Origin: UBA5436 sp964346085
GTDB lineage: Bacteria > Bacillota > Clostridia > Saccharofermentanales > DTU023
Direction of reading: 5' to 3'
DNA length: 8,259 nucleotides
Assembly (NCBI GenBank): GCA_964346085.1
Contig: CAYFSZ010000064.1
Location: 1-8,259, forward strand
Shown here: one piece after another, positions 1 to 7,050 of the stretch
Layout of the letters: each line of letters starts with the position of its first letter
Numbering within the stretch: position 1 is the first letter of the stretch
Translations under genes and position numbers: made by a program
The notes under the pieces: model-generated
The model's input: the letters and a program-made list of their open reading frames with translations, nothing else
Database searches by the model: none
Told to the model about the DNA's origin: nothing

Positions 1-74
1 TGGCTGCCGATGAAGGATTCGAACCCTCACGAACTGAGTCAGAGTCAGGTGTGCTACCATTACACTAATCGGCA
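1..74 (-). tRNA. tRNA-Gln, anticodon CTG, with encoded CCA
   Basis: The reverse complement folds as a full cloverleaf. The acceptor TGCCGAT pairs with ATCGGCA over 7 bp. The D arm is GTG/CAC with the TGGT loop signature, the anticodon loop is CTCTGAC, and the T arm GAGGG/CCTTC carries TTCGAAT. The 3' end is G73 followed by an encoded CCA at positions 3-1. The anticodon CTG lies at 42-40 and reads codon CAG. U1-A72 and G73 are the usual identity features of glutamine tRNA, which supports the call over a register-shifted GAC (Val) reading that would break the anticodon stem. One oddity is a C/T mismatch at the base of the anticodon stem (positions 27-43). The gene ends exactly at the window edge, so further tRNAs downstream cannot be excluded. 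Confidence 0.95.
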
Positions 75-87
75 GTATTACCCAATG

Positions 88-116
88 ATATTAGCAATCT
101 ATTTTGTTTTTCGCAA
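88..116 (-). promoter_or_regulatory. Promoter of tRNA-Gln
   Basis: On the minus strand, TTGCGA (116-111) is followed after 17 nt by TAATAT (93-88), preceded by TGC, which makes an extended -10. The predicted transcription start is about 81-83, only some 7-9 nt before the tRNA 5' end. That spacing is typical of a stable-RNA promoter. The element lies inside an open frame that extends upstream from rnj, which argues that the extension is not translated. Confidence 0.75.
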
Positions 117-144
117 GAGAATTTACGGAATATTTATATAAATC

Positions 145-153
145 TGATAGAAT
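145..153 (+). promoter_or_regulatory. Candidate extended -10 for rnj
   Basis: TGATAGAAT (145-153) matches the extended -10 form TGnTANAAT. No good -35 hexamer sits 16-18 nt upstream, so this would have to work mainly as an extended -10 promoter. The implied start near 160 leaves a leader of about 37 nt before the ATG at 197. The region is very AT-rich, so other -10-like words are present and the choice is tentative. Confidence 0.35.
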
Positions 154-196
154 AAATATATTAGAATTGTCTGAACAAATTACTAGGAGAATAGAT

Positions 197-1933
197 ATGA
201 AAAAAGAAAAAACACAAAAACAAAAAGTTTCTTTTGGCTCCGAGTCGAGAATCAAAATTGTCCCATTAGGCGGGTTACGCGAATTCGGAAAAAACATGAC
301 AGCTTTTCAATGGGGAAATGACATCATTGTTGTTGATATGGGAATTGGTTTTCCAAGCGAAGAAACACCTGGTGTTGATTTAATTATTCCAGATATAACT
401 TGGCTCAAAAATCAAAAAGACCGTGTTCGTGCGATGTTTTTGACACATGGTCATGAAGATCATATCGGAGCAATCACTTGGTTTATGCGTGAATTCAAAG
501 TCCCCGTTTACGGAACGGCCATGACGATGAAGTTAGTAGAAAACAAAATTAATGATGCTGGTAAGGGTGCTCGTGATCAGGGAAGTGCCATCGAAAATCC
601 AGATTTGCATGTTGTTGAAGATGGTGACCGTATTCGTGCTGGTTGTTTCAATGTAGAATTTGTTCATGTGAACCACAGTATCGCAGATGCTTGCGCCCTA
701 CTTATCGAAACACCAATCGGTAAAATTTATCATACTGGGGACTATAAAATTGACTATACGCCTGTGCATGGTGGACCAATTGATTTACATCGAATCGCAC
801 AAATCGGTAGCGAAGGAGTTCTCGCCATGTTCGCAGAAAGTTCCAATATCGACATCGATGGTTTTAGTCCTTCCGAGCAAATCGTTGGTGATACGTTTGC
901 AGAACTGTTTGCCAAAATTGAAGGTCGTATTTTTGTCAGTACTTTTTCTTCTAATATTTTTAGAATGCAACAAATTATCACTGCAGCTGAACAATTTGGT
1001 CGAAAAGTTGCCATGATTGGACGTAGTATGCTCAATGCTTTTGATGCTGCAAGTTCCCTCGATTATATTAAATATAAGAAAAATACGATTATCGATATAA
1101 ATGACATTAGTAATTATCCAGCAAATGAGCTGGTCATTATTACAACCGGAACTCAAGGAGAACCGATGTCTGCGCTAACAAGAATTGCTTTTTCACAACA
1201 TCGTCAAGTTGCAATTGATGAAAAAGATACTGTCTTAATGTCTTCGAGTATGATTCCAGGTAATGAAAAAGCCATCTATCGCGTGATTGATGAGTTATTC
1301 AAGCGTGGTGCAAAAGTCATTTATCAAGATTTGGCTGCTATTCATGTATCCGGGCACTGTTATCGTGGCGAAATGGCATTGCTGTTGAATTTGATTAAAC
1401 CAAAATATTTTATTCCATCACATGGTGAATATCGTCATCTATCTGAACACGCAAAGCTCGCTCAAGATTTCGGCATTCCTAAAGAGAATATCTTTGTCAT
1501 GAAAAACGGAGATATTCTTGAGCTGAATAATCAGCACGCTGAAATCGTTGGATTTACTGAAGCTGATGGCGTCTTGATCGACGGTTCAACTGTCGGTGAT
1601 ATCGATGATTTAGTTATCCGTGATCGTTTGGTTCTTGCAGATGATGGTGTTGTCGCAATTGCTTTGGCAATTGATGTAGATACAAATCGTTTGGCTGCTC
1701 CTCCAAGCATTAACACCAAAGGTTTTATCTATGAGGCAGAAACCGGAAATGTCATTCAAGCTTGCAATTTACAAATTGAACGTTTTGTTGATAAGGGAAA
1801 TAATAAGAAGAATAAAGATTTGACTTTGAAAGAAAGAATCGATTCCGGGCAGCTTTATCAGCAAATTAGACAGATTTTATTTGAACAAACAAAACGTCGT
1901 CCAATACTTTTGATTTCTACGATTGAAGTGTAG
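197..1933 (+). CDS. rnj: Ribonuclease J (metallo-beta-lactamase/beta-CASP RNase)
   Basis: This 578-residue protein is a ribonuclease J, a cytoplasmic 5'-to-3' exonuclease and endonuclease that turns over mRNA and trims rRNA in Firmicutes. The metallo-beta-lactamase zinc motif HGHEDH is at residues 84-89, with further ligand candidates at His160 (HVNHS) and Asp182 (TGDY). The beta-CASP insert covers roughly residues 215-370, and the family signature TTGTQGEP is at 316-323. HVSGH (383-387) and PSHGEYRH (407-414) close the catalytic part, and a C-terminal domain ends in ISTIEV. The length is slightly above the roughly 555 residues of Bacillus RNase J1, owing to a Lys-rich N-terminal tail of about 18 residues. 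I chose the ATG at 197 because AGGAG (184-188) sits 8 nt upstream. The same frame is open back to an ATG at 104, but that extension covers the promoter region and has no Shine-Dalgarno. J1 and J2 cannot be told apart here. The gene is monocistronic, between a divergent tRNA and its own terminator. Confidence 0.95.
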   Translation: MKKEKTQKQKVSFGSESRIKIVPLGGLREFGKNMTAFQWGNDIIVVDMGIGFPSEETPGVDLIIPDITWLKNQKDRVRAMFLTHGHEDHIGAITWFMREFKVPVYGTAMTMKLVENKINDAGKGARDQGSAIENPDLHVVEDGDRIRAGCFNVEFVHVNHSIADACALLIETPIGKIYHTGDYKIDYTPVHGGPIDLHRIAQIGSEGVLAMFAESSNIDIDGFSPSEQIVGDTFAELFAKIEGRIFVSTFSSNIFRMQQIITAAEQFGRKVAMIGRSMLNAFDAASSLDYIKYKKNTIIDINDISNYPANELVIITTGTQGEPMSALTRIAFSQHRQVAIDEKDTVLMSSSMIPGNEKAIYRVIDELFKRGAKVIYQDLAAIHVSGHCYRGEMALLLNLIKPKYFIPSHGEYRHLSEHAKLAQDFGIPKENIFVMKNGDILELNNQHAEIVGFTEADGVLIDGSTVGDIDDLVIRDRLVLADDGVVAIALAIDVDTNRLAAPPSINTKGFIYEAETGNVIQACNLQIERFVDKGNNKKNKDLTLKERIDSGQLYQQIRQILFEQTKRRPILLISTIEV

Positions 1934-1959
1934 CCAGTAATAGGGTTGTGATTGTGATT

Positions 1960-1991
1960 GGGTTGTCATTTTTAGTGGCAACCCTTTTTTT
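1960..1991 (+). terminator. Intrinsic terminator of rnj
   Basis: GGGTTGTCA (1960-1968) pairs with TGGCAACCC (1976-1984), giving a 9-bp stem with one T-G wobble and a 7-nt loop. Seven T residues follow (1985-1991). It begins 27 nt after the rnj stop codon. The minus-strand side has no good T tract, so it acts on rnj rather than on rel. Confidence 0.88.
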
Positions 1992-2064
1992 GTTCTACTT
2001 CAGTAGGTTGAGAGAGCGAAGCGGATCCTATCAATTGCACGGGTTTTTGGGAGTTTAGTGGTTT

Positions 2065-2092
2065 ACCCGTGTATGCTGTTGCACGGGTTTTT
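2065..2092 (+). terminator. Terminator-like hairpin, left array copy
   Basis: The arm ACCCGTGT (2065-2072), loop ATGCTGTT and arm GCACGGGT (2081-2088) form an 8-bp stem that includes one T-G wobble, followed directly by T residues up to the gap at 2093. Form and direction fit an intrinsic terminator for plus-strand transcripts. It stands behind the stronger terminator at 1960-1991, so it would act only on read-through. Confidence 0.5.
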
Positions 2093-2192
2093 NNNNNNNN
2101 NNNNNNNNNNNNNNNNNNNNNNNNNNNNNNNNNNNNNNNNNNNNNNNNNNNNNNNNNNNNNNNNNNNNNNNNNNNNNNNNNNNNNNNNNNNN
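2093..2192. other. Assembly gap of exactly 100 N
   Basis: The run is exactly 100 N, the conventional placeholder for a gap of unknown size. It falls inside the tandem array, where short reads would collapse. The true length, the number of repeats and any unique sequence here are unknown. If the 44-bp phase of the left copies is carried across 100 bp, it does not line up with the right copies, consistent with an arbitrary gap length. Confidence 0.95.
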
Positions 2193-2220
2193 ACCCGTGT
2201 AAACCACTGCACGGGTTTTT
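2193..2220 (+). terminator. Terminator-like hairpin, first right-side array copy
   Basis: ACCCGTGT (2193-2200) and GCACGGGT (2209-2216) form an 8-bp stem around the loop AAACCACT, ending in T5 that includes the last base of the stem arm (2216-2220). It is the same structure as the left copy with a different loop. The reverse strand shows the hairpin but no T tract after it, so any terminator activity is directional. Confidence 0.5.
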
Positions 2221-2236
2221 CGCACATTCTCCGTCC

Positions 2237-2264
2237 ACCCGTGTAAACCACTGCACGGGTTTTT
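2237..2264 (+). terminator. Terminator-like hairpin, second right-side array copy
   Basis: This is an exact copy of the preceding hairpin, 44 bp further on, with the same loop and the same T tract. A further 5' arm at 2281-2288 has no partner, so the array stops in mid-hairpin. Exact identity of adjacent copies points to recent duplication or gene-conversion-like homogenisation. Confidence 0.5.
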
Positions 2265-2299
2265 CGCACATTCTCCGTCCACCCGTGTAAAACACAAGA

Positions 2300-2333
2300 A
2301 AACAGCCACCAGAATTTACTTCGCTGGCTGTTT
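2300..2333 (-). terminator. Probable terminator of the recJ-rel transcript
   Basis: On the minus strand AAACAGCCA (2333-2325) pairs with TGGCTGTTT (2308-2300), a 9-bp stem. The stem ends in TTT and is followed by the T-rich tail TCTTGTGTTTT. It starts 35 nt after the rel stop codon. The tail is imperfect, so efficiency is uncertain. The plus-strand side is less T-rich. Confidence 0.65.
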
Positions 2334-2368
2334 GTTAACTCAAATTATCAAAAACGACAAAAAACTCT

Positions 2369-4717
2369 CTAATGACCCCTAAACACGCTGATGACATCGC
2401 TAATCGCTTTGATTCTTCCAATCAATTTCTCAAGTTCTACATTGTCCGTAATCTTGATTGTTAATAAAAAGTTCGCTGTCATATCATTTGCAGATTGCAT
2501 TTGCCCAGATACAATCGTGAAATTTTCTTCTGCAATAACATGAGAAATATCCGCAAGTAGACTTGGTCTATCATGACTGATGATTCTTAAGTCGATATAA
2601 ACACCTGCCTTCTTGCTTCCCGTCCAAGTGACATCTATTAACCGAGATGCTCTTTCTGCATCTTCTGGAGAGTGATCACTTTTTTCAAGAAGACTCTGAA
2701 TATTTGGACAGTTTGTACGGTGAACGCTAACACCGACCCCACGCGTAATATAACCAATTATTGAATCCCCAGGAACTGGGCTACAACAACGTGCCAACTT
2801 GACAAGAACATTATCTAAACCAGTGACAGTGACGCCAGGATCATTCTTTCTAGCTTTTTCAATCTTTTCTTGTTTTGCTTCAGAGCGAGCTTGTTTAATC
2901 AAGTCCTCTTTAGTCAAAATACTGTCTGGACTATAAACAACATCGCCCTTGCTCGTAATTCGATAACCAAGTTTACTTCTTTCTTCTTCTGGCAGTTCCT
3001 TGATATAGTTATTTTTTAAGCGAGGAACGATCTTGCCAGCTGAAACGCCACCATAACCAATCGCTGCGTATAAGTCTTCGATTTTTACAAAAGAAAGATT
3101 TTGTAAAATACTATCATAGTAAACTTTTTGGAGAAGTTGTGATGGTTTGAAACCGATTTTTTCGATTTCACGTTCCAACATGTCTCTGCCTCGCACCTCA
3201 TTTTCATCACGCATTTGCTTTTTGAACCAGTTACGGATTTTGGATTTCGCAGAGGTTGTGGCAACAAAATTTAACCAGTCACGACTTGGACCTTGCACCT
3301 TATCAGATGTCAAGATTTCAACAATATCACCACTATGTAATTTATAATGCAAAGGAACCATACGACCATTGACCCTCGCACCATACATCGAATTTCCTAT
3401 TTCACTATGAATTTGATAAGCAAAATCGATAGGACAGGAACCAACTGTCAGAGAACGCACCTCTCCTTTCGGTGTAAAAACAAAAACTTCATCAAGAACA
3501 AGACCTGTTTTGAGAAGATCCATGAAATCAGAAGCATCATTCATGTCTTTTTGCCATTCGAGTAACTGGCGAAGCCATGTTAACTTTGCTTCCATTTCCT
3601 CATCTTGTTTACCAGATTTTTTGCCTTCTTTGTAAAGCCAATGTGCAGCAATTCCATATTCTGCAGTACGGTGCATTTTATGAGTTCGTATTTGCACCTC
3701 AAAAGGAACTCCTTCTGGCCCGATGACAGTTGAATGTAATGATTGATACATATTAACTTTTGGCATCGCAATATAATCCTTGAATCGACCAGGCATCGGT
3801 TTATAGAGTTCATGAACTAAACCAAGAACGGCGTAACAATCTCCAACAGTCGGAACGATTACGCGTGTCGCAAATAAGTCGTAAATTTCATCCAGCTTCT
3901 TATGCTGCGATGTCATTTTTTTGTAAATACTATAGAAATGTTTTGGGCGACCTTCAATTTCAGCTTCAATCCCCATCTCAGAAATTTTCGTATTCATTTC
4001 CGAAACGATTTTCTCGAGATAATTTTCGCGCTCTGAACGTTTTTGCGAAATGGCACCAACTAATTCATAGTAAGAATCTGGGTCCAAATAGCGTAGGCAA
4101 ATATCTTCCAATTCCCATTTGATTTTATAAATCCCCAAGCGGTGAGCTAAAGGCGCATAAATATCCAACGTTTCTTGGGCTTTTTCTTTCTGTTTTGCAG
4201 GCGTCATGAAACGAATCGTGCGCATATTATGCAAACGGTCTGCAAGCTTTATTAAAACCACACGAATATCTTCCGCCATGGACAAAAACATTTTGCGGAA
4301 ATTCTCTGCTTGTACTTCTTCTTTGGAAGAAAAATGGATTTTGTTTAACTTTGTCACGCCATCAACGAGCAGAGCCACATCCGAACCAAATCGTGCTTTG
4401 ATATCTTCTAAACTATATTGTGTATCTTCCGCAACATCATGCAAAAGCGAAGCTATCAATGTATCTTGATCCACCTCAATGTCAATCAAAATTTCCATTG
4501 TTGCCACTGGGTGAATAATATATTCTTCGCCCGTTGCACGTTTTTGACCTTCATGAGCTTCCTTGGCAAATTCATAAGCAGCCCAAATTTTATCTCCTGA
4601 TTCCATTCCGGAATAGGAGATAAATTGTTCAATCAATTGTTTGACTTTTTGATCCTCTATCGAGTATTTTTCAGAATCCGGAATTATCAGATTCTCTTTC
4701 ATTGCGTCATTCGGCAT
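2369..4717 (-). CDS. relA: Bifunctional (p)ppGpp synthetase/hydrolase (RSH, Rel)
   Basis: This 782-residue protein makes pppGpp/ppGpp from ATP and GTP/GDP on starved ribosomes and also hydrolyses it. The N-terminal HD hydrolase domain looks intact, with His55, the HDVAED motif (93-98) and the conserved KLADRLHNMRT (158-168). The synthetase domain follows at about 240-360, with KHFYSIYKKM (259-268), GRFKDY (310-315) and FEVQIRT (339-345). RFKD is the RXKD form seen in bifunctional rather than synthetase-only enzymes. A TGS domain starts near residue 410 (VFVFTPKG), a Cys-containing conserved region has LARCCSPVPGD (641-651), and an ACT domain fills about 705-782. The ATG at 4717 lies 3 nt after the recJ stop. 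Its AGGAG (4734-4730) is inside the last recJ codons, about 12 nt upstream of the start, so translation is probably coupled. No promoter is evident between the two genes. The protein is full length with no broken motif. Confidence 0.96.
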   Translation of the reverse strand: MPNDAMKENLIIPDSEKYSIEDQKVKQLIEQFISYSGMESGDKIWAAYEFAKEAHEGQKRATGEEYIIHPVATMEILIDIEVDQDTLIASLLHDVAEDTQYSLEDIKARFGSDVALLVDGVTKLNKIHFSSKEEVQAENFRKMFLSMAEDIRVVLIKLADRLHNMRTIRFMTPAKQKEKAQETLDIYAPLAHRLGIYKIKWELEDICLRYLDPDSYYELVGAISQKRSERENYLEKIVSEMNTKISEMGIEAEIEGRPKHFYSIYKKMTSQHKKLDEIYDLFATRVIVPTVGDCYAVLGLVHELYKPMPGRFKDYIAMPKVNMYQSLHSTVIGPEGVPFEVQIRTHKMHRTAEYGIAAHWLYKEGKKSGKQDEEMEAKLTWLRQLLEWQKDMNDASDFMDLLKTGLVLDEVFVFTPKGEVRSLTVGSCPIDFAYQIHSEIGNSMYGARVNGRMVPLHYKLHSGDIVEILTSDKVQGPSRDWLNFVATTSAKSKIRNWFKKQMRDENEVRGRDMLEREIEKIGFKPSQLLQKVYYDSILQNLSFVKIEDLYAAIGYGGVSAGKIVPRLKNNYIKELPEEERSKLGYRITSKGDVVYSPDSILTKEDLIKQARSEAKQEKIEKARKNDPGVTVTGLDNVLVKLARCCSPVPGDSIIGYITRGVGVSVHRTNCPNIQSLLEKSDHSPEDAERASRLIDVTWTGSKKAGVYIDLRIISHDRPSLLADISHVIAEENFTIVSGQMQSANDMTANFLLTIKITDNVELEKLIGRIKAISDVISVFRGH

Positions 4718-4720
4718 GAA

Positions 4721-6886
4721 TTAAATCAACTCCTGTGTAAGTAACGTTTGCCATGTATCCGTTTTTTCTAAATCTGAGATATGCTCTTTTATCTCCATAT
4801 CGCTAGAGCAAATATTATGCGCATCAATATCTTGCCAAGATACCCATCCTGCTTCTTCAAACATCGCAAAAATTCTTTTTAGAATAAAAGGATTAATGAA
4901 CAATTTCAATTCTCTAGCAATTACTCTCGCTAATATAGTGATATTAAACCCTTTTTCTAAATCTGTATAGTATTGTTCAATAAATTTGATGACAGATTGT
5001 ATTTGTTCAACAGTCACTTGGAATTGATTGATTGGAATCGCATACATTTGACTAATGTTTTGTATGTCTTGCGGATTGACCGAGTATAACTCTTCAATTC
5101 TGGATGCCTCATCCCAAATCATGCTGTTCAAATTTGAAACTCGCCAATCAAGAACTTGTAATTGAGAGGAAAAACGTCCATTCCATTGCTGCCAATTCAG
5201 ATTCACGAGCAAGTCAACCTTATCATTTTGTTTAAAAAGTCTAGAAAACTCTTGTGCATTAAAAGCAATTGCTGAGATAGAACGTTGATTTTCTAGACGC
5301 AAAGTCAAGCTAATATGTCGACCTTGTCCGACTTCTCTCCATTGTTCAATGATTAAATTACGTAAAAGAAAACATGGCTTCTCATTTTTTTGTCCATAAG
5401 GTTCAAATCTGGTTAATTCTTCCGCAAATCGGTCATTAATCATATCATGAGGCAAATCAAAATGATATTGATAAGATTCGAGATCTGATTTTCGAATCGG
5501 ATTCGCTTTCGCATAAGCCAAAACCTGATTTCTAAAATCGTTATATTGATTCTCCGATACAGTTACACCCGCAGCTTGCAGATGGCCACCATATGTTTCT
5601 GTCAATTCACCTGCACTTGAAATCGCAGCCAAAATATCGAAAGCCCCGATGCTTCTAGCAGAGCCTTTGAACGAACCATCCGACCCTGCAAATGTAATCA
5701 CCGGAACTGAATATTTCTCCATCAGACGCGAACTGACAATCCCAGTAATTCCGGAATGCCAATCTTGATTTGCGACAATGATAATATGTTTTCTTTCATC
5801 AATCGGCATCGCTTCAATTTGAGAAACTGCCTCTGCGAAAATTTCCTGTTCTAATTCTTTGCGATGATTGTTGAGATTTTCTAATTCGTCAATGTATGTT
5901 TCGATTTCATTTGCATCATCCGATAAAAGCAATTGAATGGCTGGATTGAGCTCACCCATTCTTCCTGCAGCATTCAGACGTGGCCCAATAGAAAAACCAA
6001 AAGTTGATGCTTCGATATTTCCATGTGAACAAAATCTGTCGATTAACATACGCAGTCCAAGAGGGGCTTTTTCTTTAAAAACAGCCGTCGCCAAAGCAAC
6101 AATCACTCTGTTTTCATTCTCGAGCGGCATGGAATCTGCTACTGTACCTACTGCAGCTAAACAAAGCGCAAATGATAAATCGATATCATCTCTTTGTAAA
6201 TAAGTGACGAGGCCTTGCGCCAATTTAAATGCAACACCTGCTCCTGCCAAACCAGCAAAAGGATATTGATCGCACTCAACTTGTGGGTTGATGAGGGCGA
6301 GGGCATTTCTTGACCATAACACATCTGGTTGATGATGATCTGTCACAATGACTTTGATATCATTTTGCATCAAAGCATTTATTTCATCGAAACTATTTAT
6401 TCCGCAGTCAACTGTCAGTACTAAATCTGGTTGCAATGCAAATACTTGTTCTAGCACTTTTTCGGATAGTCCATAACCATCTTCTAAACGATCTGGAATA
6501 AAGTAAGAAACGCGCGCATTCAACAGACGCAATAATCGCACCATAATCGCGGTCGATGTCAAACCATCACAATCATAATCTCCAAAAACCAAAATATGTT
6601 CATCGTTTGAAATCGCTTGTGCAATGATTTCACAAGCTAGTTCCATTTGTTGGAACTGAAATGGATTCTCGAATTCTCCATCAGCTGGGAATAGAAAATT
6701 ATCTTTTTCCCAATCTTCATAGAGTCCTTTGGCTTCTAGTAATGCATTATAATAGGCGTCTATCTTCAAATCTTCAGTATCAAATTCCGTCTGCTCAAGC
6801 TGCTCATTGAACGCTTGTGTCATCGGATTTTGATACCATTTTCTTTTTTCTAATACATTCTCTTTAATAAATAACACTTCTTTCAA
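4721..6886 (-). CDS. recJ: Single-stranded-DNA-specific exonuclease RecJ
   Basis: This 721-residue protein is a RecJ, a 5'-to-3' single-strand DNA exonuclease of recombination and mismatch/base-excision repair. The DHH domain motifs are all present: DYDCDG (103-108), TVDCG (158-162), TDHH (182-185), LAGAGVAFK (213-221), and GPRLNAAGRMG (301-311). The DHHA1 domain follows with WHSGITGIVSSRL (376-388) and GGHLQAAG (433-440). An OB-like part has FEPYGQKNEKPCF (494-506), and a longer Firmicutes-type C-terminal region fills about 590-721. The start is uncertain. An in-frame TAG lies 18 nt upstream. Candidates are TTG (6886, used here), GTG (6877) and ATG (6823), none with a clear Shine-Dalgarno. 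The ATG would remove the Arg-Lys-Trp at residues 15-17 that resembles the usual RecJ N-terminus, so an upstream non-ATG start is more likely. It is first in a two-gene operon with rel. Confidence 0.95.
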   Translation of the reverse strand: MKEVLFIKENVLEKRKWYQNPMTQAFNEQLEQTEFDTEDLKIDAYYNALLEAKGLYEDWEKDNFLFPADGEFENPFQFQQMELACEIIAQAISNDEHILVFGDYDCDGLTSTAIMVRLLRLLNARVSYFIPDRLEDGYGLSEKVLEQVFALQPDLVLTVDCGINSFDEINALMQNDIKVIVTDHHQPDVLWSRNALALINPQVECDQYPFAGLAGAGVAFKLAQGLVTYLQRDDIDLSFALCLAAVGTVADSMPLENENRVIVALATAVFKEKAPLGLRMLIDRFCSHGNIEASTFGFSIGPRLNAAGRMGELNPAIQLLLSDDANEIETYIDELENLNNHRKELEQEIFAEAVSQIEAMPIDERKHIIIVANQDWHSGITGIVSSRLMEKYSVPVITFAGSDGSFKGSARSIGAFDILAAISSAGELTETYGGHLQAAGVTVSENQYNDFRNQVLAYAKANPIRKSDLESYQYHFDLPHDMINDRFAEELTRFEPYGQKNEKPCFLLRNLIIEQWREVGQGRHISLTLRLENQRSISAIAFNAQEFSRLFKQNDKVDLLVNLNWQQWNGRFSSQLQVLDWRVSNLNSMIWDEASRIEELYSVNPQDIQNISQMYAIPINQFQVTVEQIQSVIKFIEQYYTDLEKGFNITILARVIARELKLFINPFILKRIFAMFEEAGWVSWQDIDAHNICSSDMEIKEHISDLEKTDTWQTLLTQELI

Positions 6887-6904
6887 ATTTTTATTTCTGT
6901 ACTA

Positions 6905-6934
6905 ATTTTAGCACAGAGTGGATTTTCATTTCAG
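6905..6934 (-). promoter_or_regulatory. Promoter of recJ-rel
   Basis: On the minus strand CTGAAA (6934-6929) is followed after 18 nt by TAAAAT (6910-6905), preceded by TGC, an extended -10. The predicted start is near 6898, only about 12 nt before the TTG at 6886, or 21 nt before the GTG at 6877. The remaining space up to the rpsU terminator (6935-7050) shows no gene and no recognisable riboswitch. It does contain AAAAACGTAA twice on the minus strand, about 50 nt apart, of unknown meaning. Confidence 0.6.
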
Positions 6935-7050
6935 TAGAGTTGTTACGTTTTTGAGAAATACGGAAAAAGATCTAAGGTTGTTGGCGATAGATTTACGTTT
7001 TTTGCTAAATCACACATAAACAAGAATTCACAGCAAAAGATATGGCAAAA

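Larger units (their letters stand above)
2037..2288. repeat. 44-bp-period tandem array of inverted 8-bp arms, interrupted by an assembly gap
   Basis: Two short words alternate: GCACGGGTTTTT (2037-2048, 2081-2092, 2209-2220, 2253-2264) and ACCCGTGT (2065-2072, 2193-2200, 2237-2244, 2281-2288). GCACGGGT and ACCCGTGT are reverse complements except for one wobble. The period is 44 bp on both sides of the gap. Right of the gap, two whole periods (2193-2236 and 2237-2280) are identical, with 8-nt linkers AAACCACT and 16-nt spacers CGCACATTCTCCGTCC. Left of the gap the linker is ATGCTGTT and the spacer GGGAGTTTAGTGGTTT, so only the paired arms and the T5 are shared. The first copy lacks a 5' arm and the last lacks a 3' arm. 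The period is not a multiple of three and no frame looks coding. I do not recognise the family. It lies between two convergent genes and fills most of an otherwise empty stretch of about 430 nt. Confidence 0.85.

Noticed and set aside
34..50. Reading the tRNA anticodon as GAC (Val)
   Set aside because: That register breaks the anticodon stem and puts T at position 37. The CTG register gives U33, A37 and a paired stem, and U1-A72 with G73 fits tRNA-Gln.
104..196. N-terminal extension of RNase J by 31 residues
   Set aside because: The stretch has no ribosome binding site at 104, overlaps the tRNA promoter and the likely rnj promoter, and does not resemble the family. The ATG at 197 has AGGAG at proper spacing.
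2037..2288. CRISPR array
   Set aside because: The intervening 16-nt segments are too short, and adjacent ones right of the gap are identical. The arms form terminator-like hairpins with T tracts, and no cas gene is in view.
1972..2309. Short open frames on both strands across the repeat array
   Set aside because: They run through the N gap and owe their length to masked codons. The 44-bp period shifts frame at every copy, and the peptides are just repeat translations.
6935..7050. Riboswitch or T-box leader before recJ
   Set aside because: It lies upstream of the predicted recJ start. I found no T-box-like motif, no stable stem set and no terminator pair.
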